Both the position numbers and the translations under genes were made by a program. From JBIOUF01 sp044866695 (GTDB lineage: Bacteria > Actinomycetota > Actinomycetes > Propionibacteriales > Nocardioidaceae), in NCBI GenBank assembly GCA_044866695.1, contig JBIOUF010000303.1:1-15347 (forward strand): a stretch of 15,347 bases of DNA, read 5' to 3'. How positions within the stretch are numbered: the stretch's first letter is position 1; the number at the start of each line of letters is the position of its first letter. The notes below the pieces were generated by a model. It saw only the letters and a list, made by a program, of their open reading frames with translations. It made no database searches and was not told the DNA's origin. Shown in pieces: positions 6,958-14,191 of the stretch.

Positions 6958-8331
6958 ATGAGTGATTCGGACATGACCAACCGTCCCAGCCTGTCCATCT
7001 TCGACGACCCCGAGACCGACGAGGAGCCCACCCAGGTGATCCCCCGCGCCGCGGCCGAGGCAGCGGTGGCCGAGGGGGCGCCGACCGGCGGCACCCAGCC
7101 GGGCCCGGCGCCCGCGGCCGCCCACCCGGATCGGACCGGCCCGCCGCCGTCCCCCGACGCCCAGCGCTCCGGCGGCACCCAGGCGTCACCGGCCCCGGCG
7201 CCCGCTCCGGACCCGGCTCCCGCGGCATCCGCGCGCACGCAGGCCACCCGGGCGCCCGCTCCGGCGCCAGCTCCGGCGCCCAGCCCGGCGCCGGCCCAGC
7301 CCGCCCGGCCGGCGCCGCCCCGCGCTCCCGCCAAGGTGTCCTTCCCCGTGGTACGCCGCGGCTACGACCCCTCCGCGGTCGACCGGCAGGTCCAGGCGCT
7401 GCTCGAGGAGCGGGCCGGCCTGTTCGCGGGCGCGGAGGAGGCCCGCAGCCGCGCCGCGGCGCTGGAGTCGGAGCTCGCCGACGCCAGGACCCGGCTCGAC
7501 GAGCACGAGAACCCCACCTACGCCGGGCTCGGCGGGCGGGCCAGCGAGTTCCTCCGGCTCGCCGAGGAGCAGGCCCACGAGGTGATCTCCCAGGCCAAGG
7601 CGCAGGCCGGCGCCATCATCCGCCGCGCCAACGCCGACGCCGCGGCGCTCACCGCTCAGGCCGCCCGCGACGCCGACGACATGCGGATGGTGCAGCTGAA
7701 GGAGCTCGACGACGCCCGCGCCACGGCGACCGCCGACATCGAGAGCCAGCGCACCATGGCCCACGCCGAGGTCAGCGACCTGCGCGCCAGCGCGGAGCGG
7801 GAGACCGCGCAGCTGCGGCTGGCCGCCGAGCAGGAGACCAACACGCTGCGCACGGCGGCACGGCGCGAGGCGGAGCAGCAGCGCGCCGCCGCGGACCGCG
7901 AGGTGGCCGAGACCCGTCGCGAGCTGGCCGTGGAGAAGGAGCGGCTGACCCGGGAGGCCGCCGAGCACCACAGCAACGCCAGCGCGGAGACCACCACCCT
8001 GGTCGCCGAGGCCGAGGCGCGCGCCAACGCCGCCGAGCGGCGCGCCGCCGAGGCGATCGCGCAGGCCAACGCGCACCGTCAGCAGGCCGAGAGCGAGGCC
8101 GAGCGGCTGGTCACCCTGGCCCGCCGTGAGGCGGCGCAGATCGTGTCGTCGGCCCAGACCCAGGCCGCGAGCTTCGTGGCCAGCGGGCAGACCGAGGCGG
8201 AGCGCCAGCTGGTCGAGCTGCAGGCGGAGGTCGAGGGGCTGCAGAAGCGCCGCGACGCGATCGTCGCCCAGCTCGGCGCGCTACGCGACGTCGTGGCCGG
8301 CTTCGCCGACGGGCCCTCCGACAAGCGCTGA
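6958..8331 (+). CDS. DivIVA-like coiled-coil protein (candidate Scy/FilP-type polarity or cytoskeletal protein)
   Basis: Encodes 457 residues from ATG 6958, with GGGAG about 10 bases upstream. Residues 1-40 are acidic. Residues about 41-126 are Pro/Ala-rich low complexity (APAPAPAPSPAPAQ). Residues about 127-160 carry a DivIVA-type start (FPVVRRGYDPSAVDRQVQALL). A long Ala/Glu/Arg coiled coil runs from about 144 to 445, including NPTYAGLGGRASEFLRLAEEQAHEVI. There are no membrane segments and no cysteines. DivIVA-like coiled-coil proteins organise cell poles and peptidoglycan synthesis in actinobacteria; Scy and FilP do this in Streptomyces. From memory their genes sit beside the epimerase, thiolase and meaB genes there, which matches this neighbourhood and supports an orthologous role. 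It is much shorter than Scy (about 1,300 residues) and longer than FilP (about 310). The exact orthology is not proven. Confidence 0.85.
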   Translation: MSDSDMTNRPSLSIFDDPETDEEPTQVIPRAAAEAAVAEGAPTGGTQPGPAPAAAHPDRTGPPPSPDAQRSGGTQASPAPAPAPDPAPAASARTQATRAPAPAPAPAPSPAPAQPARPAPPRAPAKVSFPVVRRGYDPSAVDRQVQALLEERAGLFAGAEEARSRAAALESELADARTRLDEHENPTYAGLGGRASEFLRLAEEQAHEVISQAKAQAGAIIRRANADAAALTAQAARDADDMRMVQLKELDDARATATADIESQRTMAHAEVSDLRASAERETAQLRLAAEQETNTLRTAARREAEQQRAAADREVAETRRELAVEKERLTREAAEHHSNASAETTTLVAEAEARANAAERRAAEAIAQANAHRQQAESEAERLVTLARREAAQIVSSAQTQAASFVASGQTEAERQLVELQAEVEGLQKRRDAIVAQLGALRDVVAGFADGPSDKR

Positions 8332-8332
8332 C

Positions 8333-8350
8333 CCCCGCGCGTCCGCGGGG
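8333..8350. terminator. Bidirectional hairpin between convergent genes
   Basis: CCCCGCG (8333-8339) and CGCGGGG (8344-8350) form a perfect 7-bp GC stem with a 4-base loop, CGTC. It fills most of the 24-base gap between the plus-strand coiled-coil gene and the minus-strand hydrolase. A hairpin here is placed to end transcripts from both sides. Only two T bases follow on the plus strand. Confidence 0.55.
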
Positions 8351-8355
8351 TTGGC

Positions 8356-9135
8356 TCAGCGGGGCACGTCCTTGAAGGCCGCGGTGGTGCGGTCGGCGTA
8401 CGCGCTGGTGTCGGCGGTCCCCATCGGGCCGTCCCACTCCCGCGGCAGCGGCACCGGGACGGCGGGCGCGATCTGGGCGACGATCTCGTCCAGGACCCGT
8501 TCTGCGTCCCCGACCCAGAGGTGCTTGGCGCCCTCGACCGCGACGACCTCGGCATGGGGCACGGCCGCGAACCGCTCCCGCGCCTGGGGTGGCCGCAGGT
8601 AGTCGTCGAGCTCGGGGACCAGCACCTTCAGCGGCTTGTCGGAGTCCGCCCAGGCGGCCAGGTGCTCCGGCGTGGTGAAGCGCAGCGGCGGGGAGAGCAG
8701 CACCGCGCCGGCCACGCCCGGGTCGAGGCCGTGCATCAAGGTGAGGTCGGTGCCGAAGGACCAGCCGACCAGCCAGATCGAGGGCAGGTCGTGGAACTCG
8801 GCGTACTCGATGGCGGCCGCGACGTCGTACCGCTCCCCCTCCCCCGCCTCGAAGCTGCCCTCCGACGTGCCCTGCAGCGACGACGTGCCCCGGGTGTTGA
8901 ACCGGAGCACGCCGATGCCGGCCAGCGCCGGCAGCCGGAAGGCGGCCTTGCGGAACAGGTGGCTGTCCATCATCCCGCCGTGCGTCGGCAGCGGATGCAG
9001 GCAGACCATCGTCGCGACCGGGTCCCGGTCGGGCGGCAGCGCCAGCTCGCCCACCAGGCTCAGCCCGTCGACGGTCTCCAAGGTGATCGGCTCGCGCCGG
9101 GCCGGAAGCACCGACGTGCCGCGGATGGTCGCCAT
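8356..9135 (-). CDS. Alpha/beta hydrolase family protein
   Basis: Encodes 259 residues from ATG 9135. The fold is recognisable from the oxyanion region VCLHPLPTHGGMMD (44-57), LRFNTRG (77-83), the nucleophile elbow GWSFG (Ser126), a likely acid at Asp177 or Asp178 (VPELDDY) and the catalytic His205 (EGAKHLWVG). The LHPLP.HGG and RFNTRGT segments resemble bacterial dienelactone hydrolase/peptidase-like cytoplasmic hydrolases annotated simply as alpha/beta hydrolases. The substrate is unknown. No signal peptide is seen. No SD precedes the ATG; instead a possible -10 box ends 6 bases before it, which suggests a leaderless mRNA. A TTG start at 9168 within the repeat array is a weaker alternative. 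It converges with the coiled-coil gene. Confidence 0.85.
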   Translation of the reverse strand: MATIRGTSVLPARREPITLETVDGLSLVGELALPPDRDPVATMVCLHPLPTHGGMMDSHLFRKAAFRLPALAGIGVLRFNTRGTSSLQGTSEGSFEAGEGERYDVAAAIEYAEFHDLPSIWLVGWSFGTDLTLMHGLDPGVAGAVLLSPPLRFTTPEHLAAWADSDKPLKVLVPELDDYLRPPQARERFAAVPHAEVVAVEGAKHLWVGDAERVLDEIVAQIAPAVPVPLPREWDGPMGTADTSAYADRTTAAFKDVPR

Positions 9136-9141
9136 GCGCTC

Positions 9142-9168
9142 ATTGTGCCCATCCGGTCGAGCCGTCAA
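9142..9168 (-). promoter_or_regulatory. Possible promoter for a leaderless hydrolase transcript
   Basis: Reading the minus strand, TTGACG (9168-9163, inside the first 22-bp repeat) is followed after 15 bases by CACAAT (9147-9142). Six bases later comes the ATG at 9135. The -35 is near consensus, the -10 matches 4 of 6 and the spacer is a little short. The missing SD and the short distance to the ATG fit leaderless transcription, which is common in actinobacteria. This remains inference. Confidence 0.35.
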
Positions 9169-9268
9169 TGTTGGTCGGCCGAGCCGTCAATGTTGGTGGG
9201 TCGAGCCGTCAATGTTGGTCGGTCGAGCCGTCGATGTTGGTCGGTCGAGCCGTCGATGTTGGTCGGCC
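9159..9268. repeat. Five tandem 22-bp repeats
   Basis: Units are at 9159-9180, 9181-9202, 9203-9224, 9225-9246 and 9247-9268, with no spacers. Each is GAGCCGTCRATGTTGG followed by a 6-base tail (TCGGCC, TGGGTC, TCGGTC, TCGGTC, TCGGCC). Units 1-3 have A, and units 4-5 have G, at the R position. On the minus strand the first three therefore contain TTGACGG and the last two TCGACGG. The array begins one base after the family 3 hydrolase gene and ends 23 bases before the alpha/beta hydrolase ATG, reading on the minus strand. The unit is close to two DNA helical turns and is not a multiple of three. Confidence 0.97.
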
Positions 9269-9269
9269 C

Positions 9270-12200
9270 TCACCCCACGCGGCTGCTCCTGGCCGCCGTG
9301 CCGGCGTTGCCGACGGCGTCCGTGGCCCGGACCAGCACCCGGAGCGTGCCCGGCCGGACGCCCCGGACCGGCACGCTCCACCGGTTTCCGGACCGGGTGG
9401 CCGTGAGCGCCCGCGCCCGTGCGGTGGCGTCGGCCTGCGAGGTGGCCCGGCGCCAGGCGGTGCCCGAGTAGAACCACCACGCCCCGGACCGGCGCTCGGT
9501 CGCCTTGACCGTCACCGACGCGACGCCGGAGCCGTTCCGGTCCGTCGCGGTGCCGCGCACGGTGGGCGGGGCAGGCGCCGCGACGGCGACCCTCGGTCCG
9601 GTCAGGTCGGCGGCCACCTGCACCGGCTCGGAGGTGACCGCTCCCCCGGCGACGGCCTCCGAGGAGGGCTGGGCCCGAACCGCCAGGGAGTGGGCTCCGT
9701 CCGCAAGCGCCACCGTGGCCGACGTCGTGCCGGCGTCGACCGAGGCGACCGTGTCGCCGTCGACCAGCACCTCGTAGCCGCCGAGAGAGGAGGCCGGCTC
9801 GGCCGCGGACCAGGCCAGCTCGGCCGAGCCGGCGGTGAACGTCGTGGTCCCCCGCTGGACCGCGTCGCCGGCGAGGGTCAGCTTCGGCGCCGACAGCGCC
9901 GGCTCGGTCGCCCGGACCGTGACCTGCGCCTCGAGGGGCAGCGCCTCGGAGGACGACCCGACGTAGACCGTGCGGCTGCCGGTGCCGAGGACCCAGCTCT
10001 GGTTGCGGGTGTCCCAGGAGGAGAGCTCCCGCGGGTCGACGTGCATGGTGACCGTGGCCGACGCGCCCGCGTCGAGGTCGACCCGGCCGAACTCGGCGAG
10101 CTGGCGGCCGGTCTGCTGGATCCGGGCGGGCAGGCTCGGCGACGGACCCACGTACACCTGCGGCACGGCGGTGCCCTCCGAGCCGCCGGTGTTCGTCACC
10201 GTGACGGTGACGTCGAGGCCGGCGTCGGCGGTCCGGCTCACCGAGAGACCCGAGTAGGCGAAGCGCGTGTAGGACAGCCCGTGTCCGAACGGGAACAGCG
10301 CGCGTACGTCGTGGTCGACGTACCACCGGTAGCCCATGTCCAGGCCCTCGGACCAGGTGATCTGGCCGTTGACACCGGTGGAGCGCTCGGGGTGCCCGCC
10401 GAACGGCGTCGCGGCGCTGCTGGCCGGGAAGGTGATCGGCAGATGGCCGGACGGGCTCGTGTTGCCGTAGAGCAGGTTGGCCGTCGCGGTGCCGCCTTCT
10501 TGTCCTGGATACCACATCTCGAGCACGGCGCGCACCGAGCCCAGCCAGGGCATCTGCACGGCGCCGTTGGTGTTGAGCACGACGGTCGTGTTCGGGTTGG
10601 CGTCCGCGACGGCCTGCACCAGCCGGTCCTGGTTGGGTCCCAGCGTCCCGACGTTGCCGGGCGTCGTCGTGGTGTTGGCGTCGTCGACGAACACCACGGC
10701 CTGGTTGGCGTTCCGGGCGGCGGCCACGGCGGCGTCGAGGTCGGCCTGCTGGCCCGCCCAGGAGAACCGGAACGTGGGCGCCGGGGCGAGGTTCGCCTGC
10801 GGGCGGTAGGTCAGCCGGACCTGGTGCAGCCCCGGGCTGAGCGCCGCTGCCACGCCGGAGTTGTCCAGCCCGAGGTACTGGCCGTTGACGGTCGGCCCGT
10901 CGGGGTAGCTGTTCGGCAGGATGGTGGAGTTGTTGGTCAGCGTCTGGGTCACGCCGTCGACGGCCAGAGCCACGTTGGCGCTGGCACCGGTGTTCGGCCC
11001 CTGCTGGAGACCGGGGTTGATCCCTCGGTTGTACTGGGTGGCGTCACCGGAGAAGGTGCCGACCGGCCTGGCCAGCCAGAGCTGGTAGGTGTCCGCGGCG
11101 GTGACGTTGAGGTAGCCGTCGTAGGTGTAGGTGTTGCCGCGCACCAGGTCGGTCTGCTGGCCGCCCAGCGTCGTGACCACCGTGGTGCCTAGGACGGTGC
11201 CGTTGGCGTCGGTCTCGGTGCGGGTCAGCCCCGCCGGCGCCGCCGGGTCGTTTGCGGTGCGCAGTGCGCTGGCCGGGACGACGGTGCCGATCCGGTCGAT
11301 GCCCGGGACGTAGGAGACTCCCGCGTCGCCGTTCTGCTGGGTGAGCGCGTCGTAGGCGGTGATGTTGTTCCGGTCGCCGAAGCCGCGGGCGCGCTCGCCG
11401 CCGGGGGCGGCGGGCAGCAGGTTCGCGGTCGGCCCGATCGCCACGATCCGGTTGCCCTGGCGACGCGAGAGCGGCAGCTCGGCGCCGTCGTTCTTGAGCA
11501 GCACCCCGGTCTGCTCGGCCAGCCGGCGGGAGGTGACGATGCCCTTCTGCTTGTCCAGTGCCGGCGCGGGGCCGAGCGGCTCGACCGGCGTCTTCGCCGC
11601 CTCCGGGTAAGACGAGTCGTCGAGCAGGCCGAACCGCTCGTACTGGTAGAGGATCCGGGCCACGGACTCGTCCAGGGCGTCCGCGTAGGCCTGGTCGAAC
11701 GTGGGGGACGCCGGGTCGACCAGAGGTTTGAGCACAGCCGGTGCGAAGAAGTTCGTGGCGAACTCCTGGTCGGTGCCGGCCAACAGGTCCGACACCGACT
11801 TGGCGGCACCGTAGTCGGAGGTGACCCAGCCCTTGAACCCGAGCTGACCCCTGAGGACTCCGTTCAGCGCATAGGAGTTGGAGCAGGCGTAGTCGGGCTG
11901 CGACTCGGTCTCGAGCAGCTGGAACCTGGCGTAGGAGCACATCACGGAGGTGACGCCCGCCTGGACGACGGCGGCCTCGGATGCGGAGAAGTAGAGCTGG
12001 TGCGCGGCCTGGTCCGGCACGATCGACGGGGTGTTCTGGTTCTGCCCGTTGTAGAGCGTGAAGTGCTTGACCTGCGACAGCAGGCCCTGGCTCTGGATGC
12101 CGTTGATCTCCCGTGCGGTCAGCTCGGCCGCCAGGAACGGGTCCTCGCCGTCGGTGGTCATGTTGCGGGCCCAGGTGGGCATGCGGGCCATGTCCACCTG

Positions 12201-12731
12201 CGGGCCGTACAGCAGGTCGATGTCGAGCGCGCGCCCTTCCTTCCCGACCGCCTCGCCGAAGGTGGTGAAGTTGTCCCGGCCGAACGACGCCGCCAGGCCG
12301 ATCCGGCCCGGGTACGCCGTGGCGTCGCGGTAGACGTTGACTCCCTGGGCGTCGGCATGGCGCACGTCGGGAATGCCGAGCCTCGGCACGCCCAGGATGA
12401 TTCCGGCGGCCCCGTGCGGGTTCGGGTCCGTGCCGCCCTTGACCAGCCGCAGCTTCTCGTCGACGGTCAGGCGCGGAACCAGGTAGTCCACGGTCGCGGT
12501 GTGCGGCGCGGCCTCGGACTGGTCGGGAGAGCCCGGGTACGTCGCCGCCACCTCGACCTCCGCGGCGACCGCCGAGCCGGCGCCTCCCGCCCCGGCCAGG
12601 GCCGCGCCGAGGCAGACCAGGCCCGCCGTGGTGGCGGCGACCGAGCGGCGGCGAGCACCGCCGTCCAGGGGTCCCGGCGAGACGGCCGGCTGCGTCGTGG
12701 ACCGTGCGGGCACGAAGGGTACGCGGGACAT
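9270..12731 (-). CDS. Secreted family 3 glycoside hydrolase (beta-glucosidase-like) with PA14 and Ig-like domains
   Basis: Encodes 1,153 residues from ATG 12731, with GGGAG 8 bases upstream. An N-terminal export signal covers about 1-57: Arg-rich GGARRRS (24-30), a hydrophobic stretch, then SAVAA. Tat or Sec export cannot be decided. The GH3 TIM-barrel domain spans about 80-330, with TTDGEDP, KHF (222-224) and nucleophile Asp306 in WVTSDYGA. The second GH3 domain (about 400-780) carries an inserted PA14-like sugar-binding module at about 500-660 (YTYDGYLNVTAADTYQLWLA). A fibronectin-like domain (about 815-925, VTVTNTGGSEGTAVPQVYVG) and two Ig-like domains (about 935-1153) follow. Such enzymes cleave beta-linked glycosides outside the cell; the substrate is not known. 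The usual DGPxG barrel motif reads ADAQG (126-130) and the Arg normally following KHF..N is not evident, so specificity may be unusual. The gene stands alone, with a hairpin upstream and tandem repeats after its stop. Confidence 0.92.
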   Translation of the reverse strand: MSRVPFVPARSTTQPAVSPGPLDGGARRRSVAATTAGLVCLGAALAGAGGAGSAVAAEVEVAATYPGSPDQSEAAPHTATVDYLVPRLTVDEKLRLVKGGTDPNPHGAAGIILGVPRLGIPDVRHADAQGVNVYRDATAYPGRIGLAASFGRDNFTTFGEAVGKEGRALDIDLLYGPQVDMARMPTWARNMTTDGEDPFLAAELTAREINGIQSQGLLSQVKHFTLYNGQNQNTPSIVPDQAAHQLYFSASEAAVVQAGVTSVMCSYARFQLLETESQPDYACSNSYALNGVLRGQLGFKGWVTSDYGAAKSVSDLLAGTDQEFATNFFAPAVLKPLVDPASPTFDQAYADALDESVARILYQYERFGLLDDSSYPEAAKTPVEPLGPAPALDKQKGIVTSRRLAEQTGVLLKNDGAELPLSRRQGNRIVAIGPTANLLPAAPGGERARGFGDRNNITAYDALTQQNGDAGVSYVPGIDRIGTVVPASALRTANDPAAPAGLTRTETDANGTVLGTTVVTTLGGQQTDLVRGNTYTYDGYLNVTAADTYQLWLARPVGTFSGDATQYNRGINPGLQQGPNTGASANVALAVDGVTQTLTNNSTILPNSYPDGPTVNGQYLGLDNSGVAAALSPGLHQVRLTYRPQANLAPAPTFRFSWAGQQADLDAAVAAARNANQAVVFVDDANTTTTPGNVGTLGPNQDRLVQAVADANPNTTVVLNTNGAVQMPWLGSVRAVLEMWYPGQEGGTATANLLYGNTSPSGHLPITFPASSAATPFGGHPERSTGVNGQITWSEGLDMGYRWYVDHDVRALFPFGHGLSYTRFAYSGLSVSRTADAGLDVTVTVTNTGGSEGTAVPQVYVGPSPSLPARIQQTGRQLAEFGRVDLDAGASATVTMHVDPRELSSWDTRNQSWVLGTGSRTVYVGSSSEALPLEAQVTVRATEPALSAPKLTLAGDAVQRGTTTFTAGSAELAWSAAEPASSLGGYEVLVDGDTVASVDAGTTSATVALADGAHSLAVRAQPSSEAVAGGAVTSEPVQVAADLTGPRVAVAAPAPPTVRGTATDRNGSGVASVTVKATERRSGAWWFYSGTAWRRATSQADATARARALTATRSGNRWSVPVRGVRPGTLRVLVRATDAVGNAGTAARSSRVG

Positions 12732-12763
12732 AGGCGCGACTCCCTGCTGGACGATGTCGCCCA

Positions 12764-12811
12764 CCCCGAGATAGGTGGCCGGTGCGCTACCGGGAAGTAA
12801 AGACCTCGGGG
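12764..12811 (-). terminator. Nested inverted repeat after the DUF4188 gene
   Basis: CCCCGAG (12764-12770) and CTCGGGG (12805-12811) are perfect 7-base arms around a second dyad, CCGGT (12779-12783) with ACCGG (12789-12793). It begins 10 bases after the DUF4188 stop on the minus strand, the position of a terminator. It also overlaps the likely promoter of the downstream GH3 gene: a -10-like TATCTC at 12774-12769 lies partly in the left arm. It could therefore be an operator. The large inner loop makes it a weak classical terminator. Confidence 0.4.
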
Positions 12812-12821
12812 CGATCGGCCG

Positions 12822-13382
12822 TCAACGGACGGCCACGACGTACTCCGGGGCCGTCGTCGACATCGCGCCGTGCGCGCGGCCCAGCGACGCGTCGGCCCGG
12901 TCGAGCGGTCCGTGGGCCTTGGCCAGGCCGAACGGCGGCATGTTCCCGTACACGTTCTCCGCCTGCCCCGCGGGCACCAGGTAGGTCTCGTGGAAGATCC
13001 CCACGTCGCCGTCGCGCGCCGCCCGGCGGTTGAACTCGGCCCAGGCCCGGGCGTGCGACAGCTCCGTCGAGCGCGCGTACGCGCCCAGCTGCTCGAGGGT
13101 CCGCCAGTACTGCACGACCAGGAACGTTCGCCCGGACCAGTACGTCCGCGCGTCGAGGAGGCCGAGGTCGGCGTCGCGCAGCTCGGCGAGCATACGGGGC
13201 ATGCCGGCGAAGACCGGCCACCACGAGCGGATCCGCCGCAGGCGGTTGACCCGCATGCCGATGAGGAACACCACGACGTCCTGGGCCGCCACGTCGGCGA
13301 CCACCTGGCCACCGACCACCCCGCGCGGTGCCCGGTCCGCCGCACCCTCGTAACCCCTCGGCACCCGGCGGCTGCGGTTCAT
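12822..13382 (-). CDS. DUF4188 (monooxygenase-family) protein
   Basis: Encodes 186 residues from ATG 13382, with AGGAG 6 bases upstream. The core (about 30-150) has the DUF4188 pattern: VVFLIGMRVNRLRRIRSWWP (37-56), LVVQYWRTLEQLGAYAR (88-104), HARAWAEFNR (110-119), GIFHETYLV (128-136) and NMPPFGLAKA (147-156). The family has a dimeric ferredoxin-like (ABM) fold and is often labelled monooxygenase, but its reaction is unproven. No signal peptide or membrane helix is seen. The gene is divergent from a MerR-family regulator across a 74-base gap with a strong dyad, so it is the likely target of that regulator. Confidence 0.88.
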   Translation of the reverse strand: MNRSRRVPRGYEGAADRAPRGVVGGQVVADVAAQDVVVFLIGMRVNRLRRIRSWWPVFAGMPRMLAELRDADLGLLDARTYWSGRTFLVVQYWRTLEQLGAYARSTELSHARAWAEFNRRAARDGDVGIFHETYLVPAGQAENVYGNMPPFGLAKAHGPLDRADASLGRAHGAMSTTAPEYVVAVR

Positions 13383-13403
13383 GACACGCTCCTAGATAGC
13401 AGT

Positions 13404-13421
13404 ACTCTCTACGAGGAGAGT
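13404..13421. promoter_or_regulatory. MerR-type operator between DUF4188 and merR-like genes
   Basis: ACTCTC (13404-13409) and GAGAGT (13416-13421) are perfect inverted arms separated by TACGAG. Symmetric about the same centre are GATA (13395-13398) and TATC (13427-13430). The dyad lies in the only gap between the two divergent genes. MerR proteins bind dyads placed between the -35 and -10 of the promoters they activate. A -10-like TATCTA (13398-13393, minus strand) and CAGTAT (13424-13429, plus strand) sit on either side. That the adjacent MerR protein binds here is inference. Confidence 0.6.
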
Positions 13422-13456
13422 GGCAGTATCCAGGCAACGCTGTCAAGGAGGGACGA

Positions 13457-14098
13457 GTGCGGATCTCCGAGCTGTCGGCCGAGGCGGGCCTCCCGGTGGC
13501 GACCGTCAAGTTCTACCTGCGGGAAGGGCTGCTGCATCCTGGCCGCGCGGTCACCGGGCGCCTCTCGGAGTACGACGAGACGCACGTGCGCCGGCTGCGC
13601 CTCGTGCGCACCCTGCGCGAGGTGGGCGACCTGCCCGTGGACCGGATCCGCGTGCTGCTGGAAGCCACGGACACGCCCGGTGCGACGGTGCACGACGTGT
13701 TCGGGATCGCCGCGGACGCCCTGGCACCCTCCCCAGGTCCGGCCGCTGCCGACCGCGCCGACCTCCGCCGGGTGAGCGACCGGGTGGTCCATGATGCGGG
13801 CTGGACGCACGTGCGGCCCGAGTCGGTGGACCGCGACAACCTCGCCGCGGTGCTGGAGGTGATCGGGCGCTACGGCACCCACCCGGGCGACCGGCTGCTG
13901 CTGGAGCCGTACGTCGCCCTGGCCGACGGTCTGGCCCGCACCGAGATCGCGCACCTGGACGACTCGTTGGACCGCCAGGCCCTGCTGGAGGAGATGGTGG
14001 TCGGGTCGGTCGTGTTCGGCCGGCTGCTGGCCGTGCTCCGCCGCCTGGCCGAGGAGCACCACAGCTTCGAGCGCTTCGGCTCCGACAGACGGTCCTGA
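13457..14098 (+). CDS. MerR-family transcriptional regulator
   Basis: Encodes 213 residues from a GTG at 13457, with SD AAGGAGG 5 bases upstream. Residues 1-70 are the MerR winged helix: RISELSAEAGLPVATVKFYLREGLL, then SEYDETHVRRLRLVRTLREVGDLPVDRIRVLLE. Residues about 95-213 are an all-helical effector domain that resembles no metal-binding type. The whole protein has no cysteine, so metal or redox sensing through thiols is excluded and a small organic ligand is more likely. MerR dimers twist promoter DNA to activate transcription. The DUF4188 gene, divergent across a dyad operator, is the probable target, and autoregulation is likely. It is followed by hairpins and then a separate secreted-protein gene. 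Confidence 0.92.
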   Translation: MRISELSAEAGLPVATVKFYLREGLLHPGRAVTGRLSEYDETHVRRLRLVRTLREVGDLPVDRIRVLLEATDTPGATVHDVFGIAADALAPSPGPAAADRADLRRVSDRVVHDAGWTHVRPESVDRDNLAAVLEVIGRYGTHPGDRLLLEPYVALADGLARTEIAHLDDSLDRQALLEEMVVGSVVFGRLLAVLRRLAEEHHSFERFGSDRRS

Positions 14099-14105
14099 CC
14101 CGCCG

Positions 14106-14135
14106 CCGGGCTGCCCGGTCGCGACGGGGCGCGAC
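14106..14135 (+). terminator. Tandem hairpins after the merR-like gene
   Basis: CCGGG (14106-14110) pairs with CCCGG (14114-14118) across CTG. Directly after it, GTCGCG (14118-14123) pairs with CGCGAC (14130-14135) across ACGGGG. They start 8 bases after the stop codon. No T-run is present, so this is only a plausible terminator. Confidence 0.4.
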
Positions 14136-14191
14136 GGCGCGGTCGTCCGCGGCCTGTGGGACGATCGGGGCACTCTCGAGAAGGGGGTCGC

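Noticed and set aside
5388..7334. A 648-codon minus-strand open frame opposite ccr and the coiled-coil gene
   Set aside because: Antisense to ccr, whose catalytic residues are all intact, and to the P/A-rich segment; no domain or SD is seen.
9159..9268. CRISPR array
   Set aside because: The repeats are directly adjacent with no spacers, only 22 bases long, and there are no cas genes nearby.
9168..11192. Plus-strand open frame reading through the tandem repeats and antisense to the GH3 gene
   Set aside because: A product of the repeats and GC-rich antisense DNA. The 22-base unit shifts frame at each copy, so it would not give a repeated peptide by selection, and no SD or domain is present.
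12601..12640. Lipoprotein signal at Cys40 of the GH3 protein (GLVC)
   Set aside because: The residue before Cys is Val rather than Gly/Ala/Ser, so the lipobox is not met; an ordinary cleaved export signal fits better.
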